Assembly (NCBI GenBank): GCA_003242885.1
Contig: QKMZ01000006.1
Span: 1,811,002 to 1,875,001, forward strand
From: Candidatus Melainabacteria bacterium
GTDB lineage: Bacteria > Cyanobacteriota > Vampirovibrionia > Obscuribacterales > Obscuribacteraceae
Direction: 5' to 3'
Length of the DNA stretch: 64,000 nt
Both the position numbers and the translations under genes were made by a program. Shown piece after piece: positions 42,393-51,531 of this stretch (positions within the stretch are counted from its first letter, which is position 1; every line of letters begins with the position of its first letter). The notes beneath the pieces are model-generated. The model had not been told where the DNA came from, did not search any database, and saw only the letters and a list, made by a program, of their open reading frames with translations.

Positions 42393-43904
42393 CTAGCCGA
42401 CTGTAGCTAGTCCCGGAAACTGACGGTTGTGGAAGTCTGTGGATTGCTGGAAAGCATGAGCGACCTTAAGGACGACCTCATCGCTCAAAGTGTTTCCTAA
42501 AATCTGCAAGCCGATCGGCAGTTTGTCTTTGCCAAGGCCGGCTGGAATTGAGATACCTGGCAGCCCCGCAAGGTTGGCCGGAATAGTTGCGATATCCGAT
42601 AAGTACATGCTCAACGGATCATCAGTTTTTTCTCCTATTTTGAACGCCACCGTAGGTGATGTCGGAGAAATCAGAACGTCGCAACTTTCGAAGACTTTGT
42701 CAAAATCGTTTTTGATCAAACGTCTGACTTGCTGCGCCTTCTTATAATATGCGTCGTAGTAACCGGAACTCAACGCATAGGTGCCGAGCATGATACGGCG
42801 TTTTACTTCTGCGCCGAAGCCTTTTGAGCGCGTCGATTTATACATCTGCAAAATAGAATCTTTGGCTGTGCCTTCTGTTTCGCGCAAACCGTATTTGACA
42901 CCATCGTAGCGAGCCAGATTGGCTGACGCTTCGGCGGTGGCAATCAAGTAATAGACAGGCAGAGCATATTTTGAATTAGGCAGAGAAACATCAGTGACTT
43001 TCGCTCCCAATTTTTCAAATACAGCAGCGGCTGCGCGAATAGAACTGACAATTTCCGGCTCTATTCCTTCCCCGACGAGTTCTGTAATCACTCCGACTCT
43101 AAGCCCTTTCATGAGCTTATCCGGCTCCTGCGCAAGTGACTCTTCAAAGCGAGGACCCTGATTTTTAAATGGATCAGGAATCGATGTCGAGTCTTTCTTG
43201 TCGTGACCTGAGATAACCGAAAGTGCGATGGCTGTGTCTTCCACGCTTCTTGCCAGCGGACCGATTTGGTCAAGAGACGAAGCAAAGGCAACCAGTCCAA
43301 AACGCGAAACCATTCCATAAGTAGGCTTCATACCGCTCACGCCGCAGAAAGCAGCGGGCTGCCGTATCGAACCACCTGTATCCGAACCGAGAGCGAGAAC
43401 AGCCATACCGGCTGCAACAGAAGCGGTTGAGCCGCCGGAACTGCCGCCAGGCACGCGAGAAACATCCCAAGGGTTGGCGGTTTTCTTGAACGCGGAGTTC
43501 TCAGTCGACGAACCCATGGCGAATTCATCCATGTTCGTCTTGCCAATGAAAAGCGCACCGGCTGCATCCAGCTTTTGCGCAACGGTCGCTTCATAAGGCG
43601 CGATGAAACTCTCCAAAATCTTGCTCGAGCAAGTGGTTGGGTAATCGGCAACGCAAATATTGTCTTTTATAGCCACCGGTATTCCGGCGAGCGCGGGAAG
43701 AGCCTCTCCACGCGCGATTAACTCATCCACGCGTGCGGCTTGTTTTTGGGCACGCTCTTCAGTCAAGCATGTGAACGCTTTAATCTCTGGGTCAAGCGCG
43801 TGGACTTGCTTCCAGTGCGCAGACAAGATTTCCCTGGCGGAGACTGACTTTTCCGCCAAAAGCTTTTTCAATTCACTTATCGAACGCCCGACAAGCTCAG
43901 TCAT
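42393..43904 (-). CDS. gatA: Glu-tRNA(Gln)/Asp-tRNA(Asn) amidotransferase subunit A
   Basis: 503 residues. The amidase signature VPGGSSGGSTASVAAGMA is followed by ALGSDTGGSIRQPAAFCG. The catalytic triad should be K80 (VAIKDN), S155 and S179. With GatB and GatC it turns mischarged Glu-tRNA(Gln) (or Asp-tRNA(Asn)) into the correct form using ammonia from glutamine. gatB and gatC are not in this window. It sits 54 bases downstream of fabF and 28 bases upstream of a small secreted protein gene. TGGAG lies before the ATG. Confidence 0.95.
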   Translation of the reverse strand: MTELVGRSISELKKLLAEKSVSAREILSAHWKQVHALDPEIKAFTCLTEERAQKQAARVDELIARGEALPALAGIPVAIKDNICVADYPTTCSSKILESFIAPYEATVAQKLDAAGALFIGKTNMDEFAMGSSTENSAFKKTANPWDVSRVPGGSSGGSTASVAAGMAVLALGSDTGGSIRQPAAFCGVSGMKPTYGMVSRFGLVAFASSLDQIGPLARSVEDTAIALSVISGHDKKDSTSIPDPFKNQGPRFEESLAQEPDKLMKGLRVGVITELVGEGIEPEIVSSIRAAAAVFEKLGAKVTDVSLPNSKYALPVYYLIATAEASANLARYDGVKYGLRETEGTAKDSILQMYKSTRSKGFGAEVKRRIMLGTYALSSGYYDAYYKKAQQVRRLIKNDFDKVFESCDVLISPTSPTVAFKIGEKTDDPLSMYLSDIATIPANLAGLPGISIPAGLGKDKLPIGLQILGNTLSDEVVLKVAHAFQQSTDFHNRQFPGLATVG

Positions 43905-43958
43905 TAACTACTGCTCCAAATTTGCCGAGCGAAAATGCCCAGGGCAAGGCTTTAGATT

Positions 43959-45215
43959 TTAACCCGTAAACTTCTTGAAAAGAAGGCTTGCGTTATGACC
44001 ACCAAAGCCGAAACTATTGGACAATGCGACTTTTATTGGTGAATTCTTACGCGCGACGTTCGGGCAATAATCCAGATCGCAGTCCGGATCAGGTGTATCG
44101 AGATTGATCGTCGGCGGAATGGTTTCGTGCTCGATAGCCAAACAGCAAACTGCTGCTTCAATGGCTCCAGCAGCGCCAAGCAGGTGTCCAGTCATTGATT
44201 TGCTCGATGAAATTACCACACCACCATTGGTGGCATGTTCGCCGAATACACGCTTGACGGCCGTGGTCTCGGCTTTGTCGCCCAACGGTGTGGAAGTACC
44301 GTGAGCATTGATGTAATTAACCTCTTCCGGCTTAACATTTGCCTGTGCAAGCGCCATTTTCATCGCACGCATGGCGCCGTCGCCATCACCGCATGGTTGC
44401 ACAATATCGTGAGCATCGGCGGTAAGACCGTATCCGGCAATTTCTGCGTAAATATGAGCGCCGCGAGCCTTAGCGTGGCTGAGGCTTTCCAAAATGAGAA
44501 TTGCCGCGCCTTCGCCCATTACAAATCCATTGCGACCTTTGTCGAACGGTCTGGAGGCTTTCTCCGGCTCGTCATTGCGAGTTGAGAGTGTTCGCGCTGC
44601 GGCGAATCCTGCCATCGAAAGTGGTGTGATGGGCGCCTCGGTGCCGCCGGCAAACATAACGTCTGCTTCGCCTCGTTCAATAATACGGAAGGCATCGCCA
44701 AGAGTGTGCGACGAAGTGGCACAAGCAGTTACGTTGCAAACATTAGGACCTTTAGCTCCATGCATAATGGAGACCCAGCCCGCCGGCATATTGACGATAA
44801 AGAGCGGAACCGTGAAGGGCGAAACGCGATCCGGACCTCTCTCGTAGAGGGTACGAATCTGGTCTTCTTGAGATTGCAAACCACCAGCAGCCGAACCAAC
44901 GGCGACACCGACTCTCTCGGCGTCTTCCTTAGACATGTCCAGCTTGGCATCTTCAACTGCCAACTTGGATGCAGCGACTGCGTATTGGATGAAACGATCA
45001 GCGCGACGCGCCTGCTTCACATCCATGTACTTGGTCACATCGAAATCAGTAATTTCGGCGGCGATTTTGCATGGTCCTTGGAGATTCTCAGGGACTTTAG
45101 TTACTTTCTTGACTCCGGAGCGTCCATTGACAATCCCGTCCCAGAAGGCATCTTTACCGCTGCCTACTGCACTTATGACGCCTATGCCTGTAATTACAAC
45201 TCGCTCTTTAGTCAT
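43959..45215 (-). CDS. fabF: beta-ketoacyl-ACP synthase II
   Basis: 418 residues, normal length. The active-site Cys is C165 in NVTACATSSHTLG, and the two histidines lie in NAHGTSTPLGDKAE and SKSMTGHLLGAAGAIEA, with the C-terminal GFGGHNASLLF. It condenses malonyl-ACP with acyl-ACP in chain elongation. It is 136 bases downstream of acpP and 54 bases upstream of gatA, all on the minus strand in the order fabG, acpP, fabF. Confidence 0.97.
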   Translation of the reverse strand: MTKERVVITGIGVISAVGSGKDAFWDGIVNGRSGVKKVTKVPENLQGPCKIAAEITDFDVTKYMDVKQARRADRFIQYAVAASKLAVEDAKLDMSKEDAERVGVAVGSAAGGLQSQEDQIRTLYERGPDRVSPFTVPLFIVNMPAGWVSIMHGAKGPNVCNVTACATSSHTLGDAFRIIERGEADVMFAGGTEAPITPLSMAGFAAARTLSTRNDEPEKASRPFDKGRNGFVMGEGAAILILESLSHAKARGAHIYAEIAGYGLTADAHDIVQPCGDGDGAMRAMKMALAQANVKPEEVNYINAHGTSTPLGDKAETTAVKRVFGEHATNGGVVISSSKSMTGHLLGAAGAIEAAVCCLAIEHETIPPTINLDTPDPDCDLDYCPNVARKNSPIKVALSNSFGFGGHNASLLFKKFTG

Positions 45216-45351
45216 CCTGATTATGCCACCACGCCTAATACATAGTTGTCAAAATCGGCAACGGGCTGAGCACGGCTCGGAACAATGTCCCGGCCTGCGC
45301 CATCAAATCCGGTGCCGAATCGACTACTTCTAAGTCTACGTCAAACCGTGA

Positions 45352-45591
45352 TTACACGTGTTGAGCGATGTACTTAACTGCTTCGCCAACGGTGGTGATT
45401 TTTTCGGCATCTTCGTCCGGAATTTCCATACCGAACTCTTCTTCAAGAGCCATGACCAGCTCGACGGTATCGAGGGAATCTGCACCGAGGTCCTTCGTGA
45501 AGCTCGCTTCCATGGTCACTTCGTCGGCATTGACGTTAAGCTGAGCCACAGCAACCTTCTTGACTCGTTCGAAGGCTTCCTTCTCTTCCAT
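45352..45591 (-). CDS. acpP: acyl carrier protein
   Basis: 79 residues from the ATG at 45589-45591; the open frame extends 26 codons upstream but the family starts here, and AAGGGGG lies about 14 bases before it. The phosphopantetheine Ser is S39 in DLGADSLDTVELVMALEEEFG, and the C-terminal half reads IPDEDAEKITTVGEAVKYI. This is a standard acidic ACP for fatty-acid synthesis, between fabG and fabF. Confidence 0.97.
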   Translation of the reverse strand: MEEKEAFERVKKVAVAQLNVNADEVTMEASFTKDLGADSLDTVELVMALEEEFGMEIPDEDAEKITTVGEAVKYIAQHV

Positions 45592-45812
45592 GTGTACTAC
45601 AACCCCCTTAAAACAATTAGAAACGCACACGACACTGAGCGGCAATTCAACCCAAAGGTTGTGTGCCAAGGCGACCTAGGATAGCATGTCGGCGATCCAG
45701 CGGTCTCGGTTTTATAGATTCGTTTACGTGTCAAACTTGCGTTGTAAACACAAACTAATTCAATAAAAACCGGTGCCCTGACACTGCCCTTCAAGGCACT
45801 GCCTCTGGCACT

Positions 45813-46589
45813 TTACGTATACAAACCGCCGTTGACTTCCATGACCGTACCGGTCACATAATCACCGAGCCCGGCAAAGAAAAGCACCGCACGAGCAATG
45901 TCATCCGGCGTTCCCATGCGCCCTGCAGGGATTTTTTCAACGAACGAGTTTATGATTTTTTCACCCAACGCCTTGGTCATATCGGTGTCGATGAAGCCTG
46001 GTGCAACAGCGTTGCAGGTGATGTTGCGTTTAGCGTATTCAAGCGCAACGGTCTTTGTAAATCCAATCAAGCCGGCTTTAGCGGCAGCGTAATTGCACTG
46101 ACCGAAATTACCGTGCACGCCGGTTGTCGAGGCAATGTTGATAATGCGCCCGTAGCGTTGTTTGGACATGATTTTGACAATGGGCTGGGTGACTTTGAAA
46201 GCAGAAGTCAGGTTGGTATCGATTACCGCTTGCCAATGCTCTTCGCTCATCTTCAATAAAAGATTGTCGCGTGTGATACCGGCGTTATTGACCAGAATGT
46301 CAATCTGTCCGAACTTCTCCATCGCCGATTCGACCATCTTGTCGATGCTTTCGGTGTTGGTGACATTTGCCGGGCAGCTTACTGCCTGAAAACCTGCCTT
46401 CACCATCTCTTCTGCGGTTGCATCAGAGGTTTCTACATTGATATCGCTGATGACAATCTTGGCTCCGTGCTGCGCTAAGACTGTTGCAATCGCCTTTCCG
46501 ATACCGCGCCCGGATCCGGTTACCAAAGCCACTCTATCGGCAAGGATATTTTTGAGTCCTTCCTTTTCAGGAGACACTGAAGCGGTCAT
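45813..46589 (-). CDS. fabG: 3-oxoacyl-ACP reductase
   Basis: 258 residues. The NADPH loop is VTGSGRGIGKAIA (about 24-36), the NNAG motif is at 101-104, and the catalytic residues are S154, Y167 and K171 (YAAAK). The sequence GRMGTPDDIARAVLFFAG and the end VTGTVMEVNGGLYT are typical of FabG. It reduces 3-ketoacyl-ACP in each elongation round. GGAGGAG lies before the ATG. The ADP-ribosylglycohydrolase-like gene is 39 bases upstream on the same strand. Confidence 0.95.
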   Translation of the reverse strand: MTASVSPEKEGLKNILADRVALVTGSGRGIGKAIATVLAQHGAKIVISDINVETSDATAEEMVKAGFQAVSCPANVTNTESIDKMVESAMEKFGQIDILVNNAGITRDNLLLKMSEEHWQAVIDTNLTSAFKVTQPIVKIMSKQRYGRIINIASTTGVHGNFGQCNYAAAKAGLIGFTKTVALEYAKRNITCNAVAPGFIDTDMTKALGEKIINSFVEKIPAGRMGTPDDIARAVLFFAGLGDYVTGTVMEVNGGLYT

Positions 46590-46628
46590 CTAACACTCCT
46601 CCATTTCTATAAATACAAAAACTAATTG

Positions 46629-47663
46629 CTAAGGCCACATATCGAACAGTTGCTCGGCAATCTCTTCTAATTTCTCGCGATGTGCCAGCTTGCTCAGCCA
46701 GCGCTCCGGAATTTGAGAGGCGCCATGATAACCGCCCGCCAGTGCGCCGACGATGATGCCCAACGTATCGGTTTCACCGCCTGCTACCGCCGCATGACAG
46801 ATAGCTTCTTCTAAGTTATGTCTGAAAATAAGGAATATACCGACTGCTGTCGGTACTAATTCATTTACTTCATGACCAATATTCAAAAGTGAATATGGTA
46901 ATTGAGCTGCCGGATTCATATAGTCGAGATCCGGTGCCACGTCGTCCCAGGCTTCAGCAAAGCGAGGATCGATGCGTTCGGCAATCGCGTGCTGGCGCTT
47001 TACGTACTCGCGCACTTGCTCTTCTTCATCGAGTTTATTGCCGCGCAAGAAAAATCCGACGCTGTCAGCCAAAACGGCAGCCGCCGCGTAGACTCTTTTA
47101 TCCAGGTGCGTAAGCTGAGCCTGCTCTACAGCCAAATCGGCGGCTCGGGAGCCTTCGTCCGTATCCGGCAAACAGGCAAGAGGAAACGCTCTTGAGGCGG
47201 CGGATACGTGCAGCGCGCCGGCGCTCTTGTCCGGGGGCGCAACCCCGTCAGCCATGCGCCGCAATCCTTTTAGCAATTGTGCGCTGGGTCCGGATGCGAG
47301 GAAACTTTGATCTGAAAGCAAAGCCACGAATCGTTCTTTCAAGTCGGCGCGGTTGAATTTGCCGCCCGAACTGATGACGGACTCAGCCAGGTTGACCGCC
47401 AGATAAGTCTCTGGCAACCACTCGCCGGCTTTGTGGTCCGGCAAAACACTGCGTGTCAGTCCCGGAACGAAATCTCTGAGGCTTGAGCCTGCAGTCGCCA
47501 ATATCTCTTTATGGCTTAACCCAATAGCACTGCCGCCCAGCGAATTGCCGCAAGCTGCCGCCAGAATCACTCCTCTAATCTTGTCCTTCAGTTCGTCTTT
47601 GGAAATCTTTCCTTTCAATGAACTTGAAGTTGATGGGACAGAACCTTGAGGTTTTTTCTCCAC
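46629..47663 (-). CDS. ADP-ribosylglycohydrolase-family protein, metal site degenerate
   Basis: 344 residues from a GTG start with AGAGG upstream. The family fold is clear: RGVILAAACGNSLGGSAIG near the N-terminus (usually G-D-A-L-G) and AGGETDTLGIIVGALAGGYHG near the C-terminus (usually GGDTDT). The Mg-binding residues are altered: the usual TDDT is L83-P84-E85-T86, and the D-x-D-T site is E297-T298-D299-T300, so only D299 clearly remains. Like ARH2-type pseudoenzymes it may bind ADP-ribose without cleaving it, which is inference. It heads the minus-strand run with fabG (39 bases downstream), acpP and fabF. A structured gap lies upstream. Confidence 0.75.
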   Translation of the reverse strand: MEKKPQGSVPSTSSSLKGKISKDELKDKIRGVILAAACGNSLGGSAIGLSHKEILATAGSSLRDFVPGLTRSVLPDHKAGEWLPETYLAVNLAESVISSGGKFNRADLKERFVALLSDQSFLASGPSAQLLKGLRRMADGVAPPDKSAGALHVSAASRAFPLACLPDTDEGSRAADLAVEQAQLTHLDKRVYAAAAVLADSVGFFLRGNKLDEEEQVREYVKRQHAIAERIDPRFAEAWDDVAPDLDYMNPAAQLPYSLLNIGHEVNELVPTAVGIFLIFRHNLEEAICHAAVAGGETDTLGIIVGALAGGYHGASQIPERWLSKLAHREKLEEIAEQLFDMWP

Positions 47664-47847
47664 GTTGTCGCCTCTGAATCAGTTGTGAAAGGCTAAAACC
47701 GGCAACTGCGCCTAATTCTGCCTATACCTAATTTGGCCTCTGGCCACGGCTCACAATTATGACAGACGACGATTTTAATGTCGGGGTGGGATTCTTACGC
47801 AAGCCACCGTAATTTCCCGAATATACACCGCGGTAGGTGGTGAGATA

Positions 47848-47913
47848 GTCTTAAGGAGTGAATCGCTGCTGCCTCTAGCATCTGCAAGAGAGAGGCAGCT
47901 GCAGGATTAAGAC
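47848..47913. ncRNA. two-level hairpin, possible leader RNA
   Basis: The outer arms GTCTTAA (47848-47854) and TTAAGAC (47907-47913) enclose a perfect 9-bp inner stem, GCTGCCTCT (47868-47876) with AGAGGCAGC (47891-47899). The structure is symmetric on both strands, so its direction is not clear. It may be a leader element of either flanking gene. Confidence 0.4.
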
Positions 47914-47947
47914 CGATTTCCACTGGTTCACCCCCAGGAAATTCGAA

Positions 47948-47998
47948 GCAAAACCTCCTCTTGTTCCCGGGAAGCACTCCCGGGTGACTCGGTTTTGC
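47948..47998 (+). promoter_or_regulatory. nested hairpin in the leader of the 1052-residue protein gene
   Basis: The outer arms GCAAAACC (47948-47955) and GGTTTTGC (47991-47998) enclose an inner stem CCCGGG (47966-47971) with CCCGGG (47979-47984). It ends 53 bases before the ATG at 48052. Confidence 0.5.
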
Positions 47999-48051
47999 GC
48001 GTCTTAAATCTCTCGTAACACTGGGTTACATCGGAAACGCTGGAGGTCTGA

Positions 48052-51000
48052 ATGGGCGGGAACACGTTAGGCGATCAGATGCTGGTCAATGCCACCGACG
48101 ACTTGGCGGGTGTGGCAAATCAGGAAAAGCAGGTCGCCGAACAAGCTCGTGAGCGATTGAGCTTGTCAGGGCAGATGCTCCAGGGTGCAATTCCTCAGGA
48201 TGCTTCCAGCGTACAGACCGAGGAGATGAGCGGCTTTGAGCGATACGGGACGGTATTTGGAAAAGGCATATTAAGGACGCCAGAAGGCGTTGCGAACACA
48301 ATCGGGCACTACTGGCATAATCCGAGCGAAGCGGCAGGCAAAGCCCTTTTCGCCGGTTCTATCGGTGTGGCGATGCGGACATTTTTGCCGAAAACGGGCG
48401 CAGGACGCGCGGCCGTTGCCACCATCATGGGCGGTATGTTCGTAGTCGACGGCATAAAAGCCTTTGCGCAAGGTGGTTCTGAAGCCTCAGCTGCGCGAAA
48501 CAGACAAGAATTGAATCAAGCCGCCACCAATTTCGGCAATCACATGGGCATGTTCGCCTTTGATGCTGCAGCAGGCGGCTACATTGGCATCAAAGCCGAG
48601 AGACTGACCGGCAAAATTCTAGAAAACCCAATCGGCTCTGCCAAAACAGTAGGCGGATGGGCCGACAGTGTCGTAGGCAGATTTGGAAAAACAGCTCCTG
48701 CCGCCGAAACAGGCGAAGCAGCGACGGCGGCTAACACATATGCAAATCGCATGGGAGCCTGGGTAGAAGGCAAAGAACTGGCACCAAAATTTGCCGCTTG
48801 GGACAAGAAAGTAGAACACTTCTGGACCAGCGACGAATCGAAAGTAGGCAATCTTCTCAATCGCACCACAGAGAAAATCGATACGTGGTCAGCTAAGTTC
48901 AAGCCGAAAGAAGAGCCCACATTGAAAAATCCGCTCGCCAATATTCCTGCCGAGCAGGCCAAAGCCTTGATGGAGCAAGCTCAGCGCCAGCACATAGAAG
49001 CTGTCGATTCACACATGGTTTATCGCCACGGTTTGAAAGGTCAAGACGGTGAGTATCACGGCTTTGACCGCACTTTGGCTCTCTTGAAGAAAGGCATAAA
49101 TCCTGAACAAATCAATGCTAAAGATCCAGTTCCCAATGTTCCGGATCTCGTAAATGTCAAACTAGACGCAGCTCTTGAAGGTATGCGCAGGACTAGAGAA
49201 GAAGTCCTGGGCATCAACGACCGCATGTCGAAAATTGCCGACGAACACGGGACAGGACAACAGTTCAAAAAGCAAGAAGGCACAGCAGCCGCAGAACCAC
49301 ACGAACAGCCCGGCACCAAGCCTTACGACAAATCAGCGCAGCAAGCTGCAGCAGATGGCGAGATCAACGTCGCCAATTTGCAAGAAATGGCGAAAGTCAC
49401 AGCCGATGAGCGCAATGCCATCACTGCCGAAGACACCGCCGTAATTGCCTACAAGCAACAAATGGAAGGTCAGGTCTACACTGCAGTAGTTCCAAACGCA
49501 GAAAGAACACCTTTGGGGCCAGAACACAGACCAGCAGCAAACACCATGTTCGCGCTCGGAAAAGAAGTCAACACTTCAAAAGACGTCGCTCAAGTCGATG
49601 ATCTTTTCCGCTTCTTCGCAGACGCAGCAACGCAGAGCCAAGCCGGTGGACTGGGTCCTAACCAGGCTCTTGCCAAACAGCTCAATCTAGTGGGCGACGA
49701 ATTCTTCACGTTCCTTGTCGCTTCGATGAAAGAAGCGGGCATCAAAGATCCCTTCACCATCCTGCAAGGCAAAACGCCTCCGCTCTTTGCTGTTTCCTCC
49801 GACCTGGTCAGAACTCCGGACGGCAAAACAGTCAACGCCGGACCGTACACGATGCGCCGCATCATCACCGAAGATCCGAAGACAGGCGAGAAAGTCACAG
49901 TCTGGGGACCGGACCTCGTCAAATACCCAATCAACATGACCGGCGAACGCGCCACCTCAATCGGCGTCTATGGTCACGAAATCGGACATGACTGGAACGG
50001 ATTGATCGCGAAATTCCTCGACAAATCAGGTGAAGGCGGTGTTCTCACCAAAGCCGTAGAAAAGGCATTGGGACCGAAATACAACGAAGTCGCCACCATC
50101 ATCAGCCCGGAGGGCACACCGAAGGAATTGCTGGTTAACGGCGAGAAGTGGACGAATGGTCGCTTGATCGAAAGCTACTTGCGGGCGACAAGAGACGAAA
50201 ACACATCAGACATTATCGGAACCGCATGGACAGGCATCAACATGCCGGTTGCCCTTGCCCGCTTGCTCATGGGCGGACGCCGCAACGGCGGCTTGATGGA
50301 AAATTCCAACGTCTTCAGTCCGAAGAAGATGGCCACTCCGGACAACCCGATGGGCTTCGAAGTACACGCAATCGACGCGCTCAGAATGGTCATCGGCGCC
50401 AAGACGATGGAATATCTGGGCAAAGGCGATCCTATTATCGAAGCTCAAGCCAAGTCACTCTTGCGCTTGTCTCGTGAAGGTTCGACCAAAGGCGACTACG
50501 AACTGTACAATCTCGACAAACCTGGTCAAAAGGTGGTCATCGACCGTGACACCATGGACAATGTGGTCAGCGAATTGATTACGGCGCAGATGGAAACACC
50601 GCTCACGGTGCTGGAAGGCAAGACTTTCTCCAACATTTTGCCGCCGCTCAAAGCTAACTACGCGAAGATGGAAGGTCTCGGCGAAGCCATGGCCAAAGCC
50701 ATTGCCGACGGCAAGAAAGTGACGGATCTAGTAGGCGATCCGAAGCAATTTACGCAAGACTACACGATTACACAAGTATTCGGATCCGGACTGCCTGCGG
50801 AATTGAAATTGATCAAGGGCGGCATGGAGCCGAAGAAAGCGCACCAATTAGTTACCGAATTCTCAGACCATATGCGTCAACTCTACCTGGAGACAGGCGA
50901 CCCTCACGTTCAGCATTTAATTGGCGCCAACGGACCGGTAGAACTGCTACCGTCACTGAAGGCACGCGCTTCGGCGCTGACGAGTTCGTTCCAGCAAGGC

Positions 51001-51210
51001 GCCATCAATCTGGTCGGACGCCAGAACGAAATGCGCTGGTGGGCAAACCGCAACGCCACACCGATCGTTGCTGGAACAACCACTGCTATGTTGCCTGACG
51101 GCGATATGAATCTGTCGCAAAGACTGAAAAATCGCATGCAGTCAGCAGAACTCCTGGCAGCTGAACAACAGCGTCAAGCAATCCTGCAACAGCAGCAGCA
51201 AAACCGTTAA
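48052..51210 (+). CDS. large protein with a gluzincin-like metalloprotease site, family unknown
   Basis: 1052 residues; ATG with GGAGG upstream. No classical signal peptide, but Gly/Ala-rich hydrophobic stretches lie at about 95-185 (AGKALFAGSIGVAMRTFLP; AVATIMGGMFVVDGIKAF; FGNHMGMFAFDAAAGGYIGI), which could insert into a membrane. The middle (about 230-540) is helical and charged. The zinc motif H642-E643-I-G-H646 (VYGHEIGHDWNGL) is followed 70 residues later by E716-N-T-S-D720 (RDENTSDIIG), the pattern of the third ligand and Asp in thermolysin-type gluzincins. The C-terminus is Gln-rich (QQRQAILQQQQQNR). I recognise no named family. The metal site suggests a peptidase; its place and substrate are unknown. 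A structured leader precedes it. Confidence 0.7.
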   Translation: MGGNTLGDQMLVNATDDLAGVANQEKQVAEQARERLSLSGQMLQGAIPQDASSVQTEEMSGFERYGTVFGKGILRTPEGVANTIGHYWHNPSEAAGKALFAGSIGVAMRTFLPKTGAGRAAVATIMGGMFVVDGIKAFAQGGSEASAARNRQELNQAATNFGNHMGMFAFDAAAGGYIGIKAERLTGKILENPIGSAKTVGGWADSVVGRFGKTAPAAETGEAATAANTYANRMGAWVEGKELAPKFAAWDKKVEHFWTSDESKVGNLLNRTTEKIDTWSAKFKPKEEPTLKNPLANIPAEQAKALMEQAQRQHIEAVDSHMVYRHGLKGQDGEYHGFDRTLALLKKGINPEQINAKDPVPNVPDLVNVKLDAALEGMRRTREEVLGINDRMSKIADEHGTGQQFKKQEGTAAAEPHEQPGTKPYDKSAQQAAADGEINVANLQEMAKVTADERNAITAEDTAVIAYKQQMEGQVYTAVVPNAERTPLGPEHRPAANTMFALGKEVNTSKDVAQVDDLFRFFADAATQSQAGGLGPNQALAKQLNLVGDEFFTFLVASMKEAGIKDPFTILQGKTPPLFAVSSDLVRTPDGKTVNAGPYTMRRIITEDPKTGEKVTVWGPDLVKYPINMTGERATSIGVYGHEIGHDWNGLIAKFLDKSGEGGVLTKAVEKALGPKYNEVATIISPEGTPKELLVNGEKWTNGRLIESYLRATRDENTSDIIGTAWTGINMPVALARLLMGGRRNGGLMENSNVFSPKKMATPDNPMGFEVHAIDALRMVIGAKTMEYLGKGDPIIEAQAKSLLRLSREGSTKGDYELYNLDKPGQKVVIDRDTMDNVVSELITAQMETPLTVLEGKTFSNILPPLKANYAKMEGLGEAMAKAIADGKKVTDLVGDPKQFTQDYTITQVFGSGLPAELKLIKGGMEPKKAHQLVTEFSDHMRQLYLETGDPHVQHLIGANGPVELLPSLKARASALTSSFQQGAINLVGRQNEMRWWANRNATPIVAGTTTAMLPDGDMNLSQRLKNRMQSAELLAAEQQRQAILQQQQQNR

Positions 51211-51215
51211 CTGCA

Positions 51216-51237
51216 GGTTCGACGCCATGCGTCGACC
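51216..51237 (+). repeat. GTCGAC-type palindrome, one mismatch
   Basis: GGTTCGACGC, loop CAT, then GCGTCGACC: the same unit as at 11475 and 55397 with one arm mismatch, six bases after the stop of the large protein gene. Confidence 0.75.
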
Positions 51238-51391
51238 GGTGAAGAGACGGGCACATTGCACGCGTACCTGTTTTATGCGCTCCGGGCATTGCTCGGCGCT
51301 GCCATCCGCGCGCATCCTCTACTCGCTTCGGACACCTCTTCGGTGACCTTCGCTCGTCGCTCTGTTGAGCGCCGGAGGCTCGCCGGCTGCC

Positions 51392-51412
51392 GGGCGGCAT
51401 GAATGCAGCCCC
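51392..51412 (+). repeat. GCGGCAT-type palindrome, degenerate
   Basis: GGGCGGCAT, GA, ATGCAGCCC: the same unit as at 55564 and 56762 with one mismatch. Confidence 0.65.
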
Positions 51413-51531
51413 CACAGCGGACTTTCAAATTTAGCCAAGGTACCAGTGCCACCGGTTATCAAAAGGCGCGTAGATATCATTTACTGTAATATGTGATTTG
51501 GCTTCTGAGATGGAGTTAAATCATTCGACCG

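Larger units (their letters stand above)
47664..48051. other. structured divergent intergenic region
   Basis: 388 bases without a gene, between the ADP-ribosylglycohydrolase-like gene (minus) and the 1052-residue protein gene (plus). It contains at least two hairpin systems: 47848-47913 and 47948-47998. A 60-codon open frame on the minus strand (47795-47977) overlaps these stems and is not supported. Confidence 0.5.
51211..51531. other. repeat-bearing intergenic region
   Basis: 321 bases without a gene. It contains a GTCGAC-type palindrome (51216-51237), a degenerate GCACATTGCACGCG segment (about 51250-51265) and a GCGGCAT-type palindrome (51392-51412). The other part is GC-rich and without features I can name. 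The 3' part should hold the promoter of the TPR gene at 51532. Confidence 0.55.

Noticed and set aside
47700..47940. Cobalamin riboswitch on the minus strand before the ADP-ribosylglycohydrolase-like gene
   Set aside because: Only the GAACCAGTGGAAATC and CCTGCAGCTG parts resemble the core; the AGACCTGCC-type box and the GGGAAGG helix are not found in order, and the downstream gene has no B12 link.
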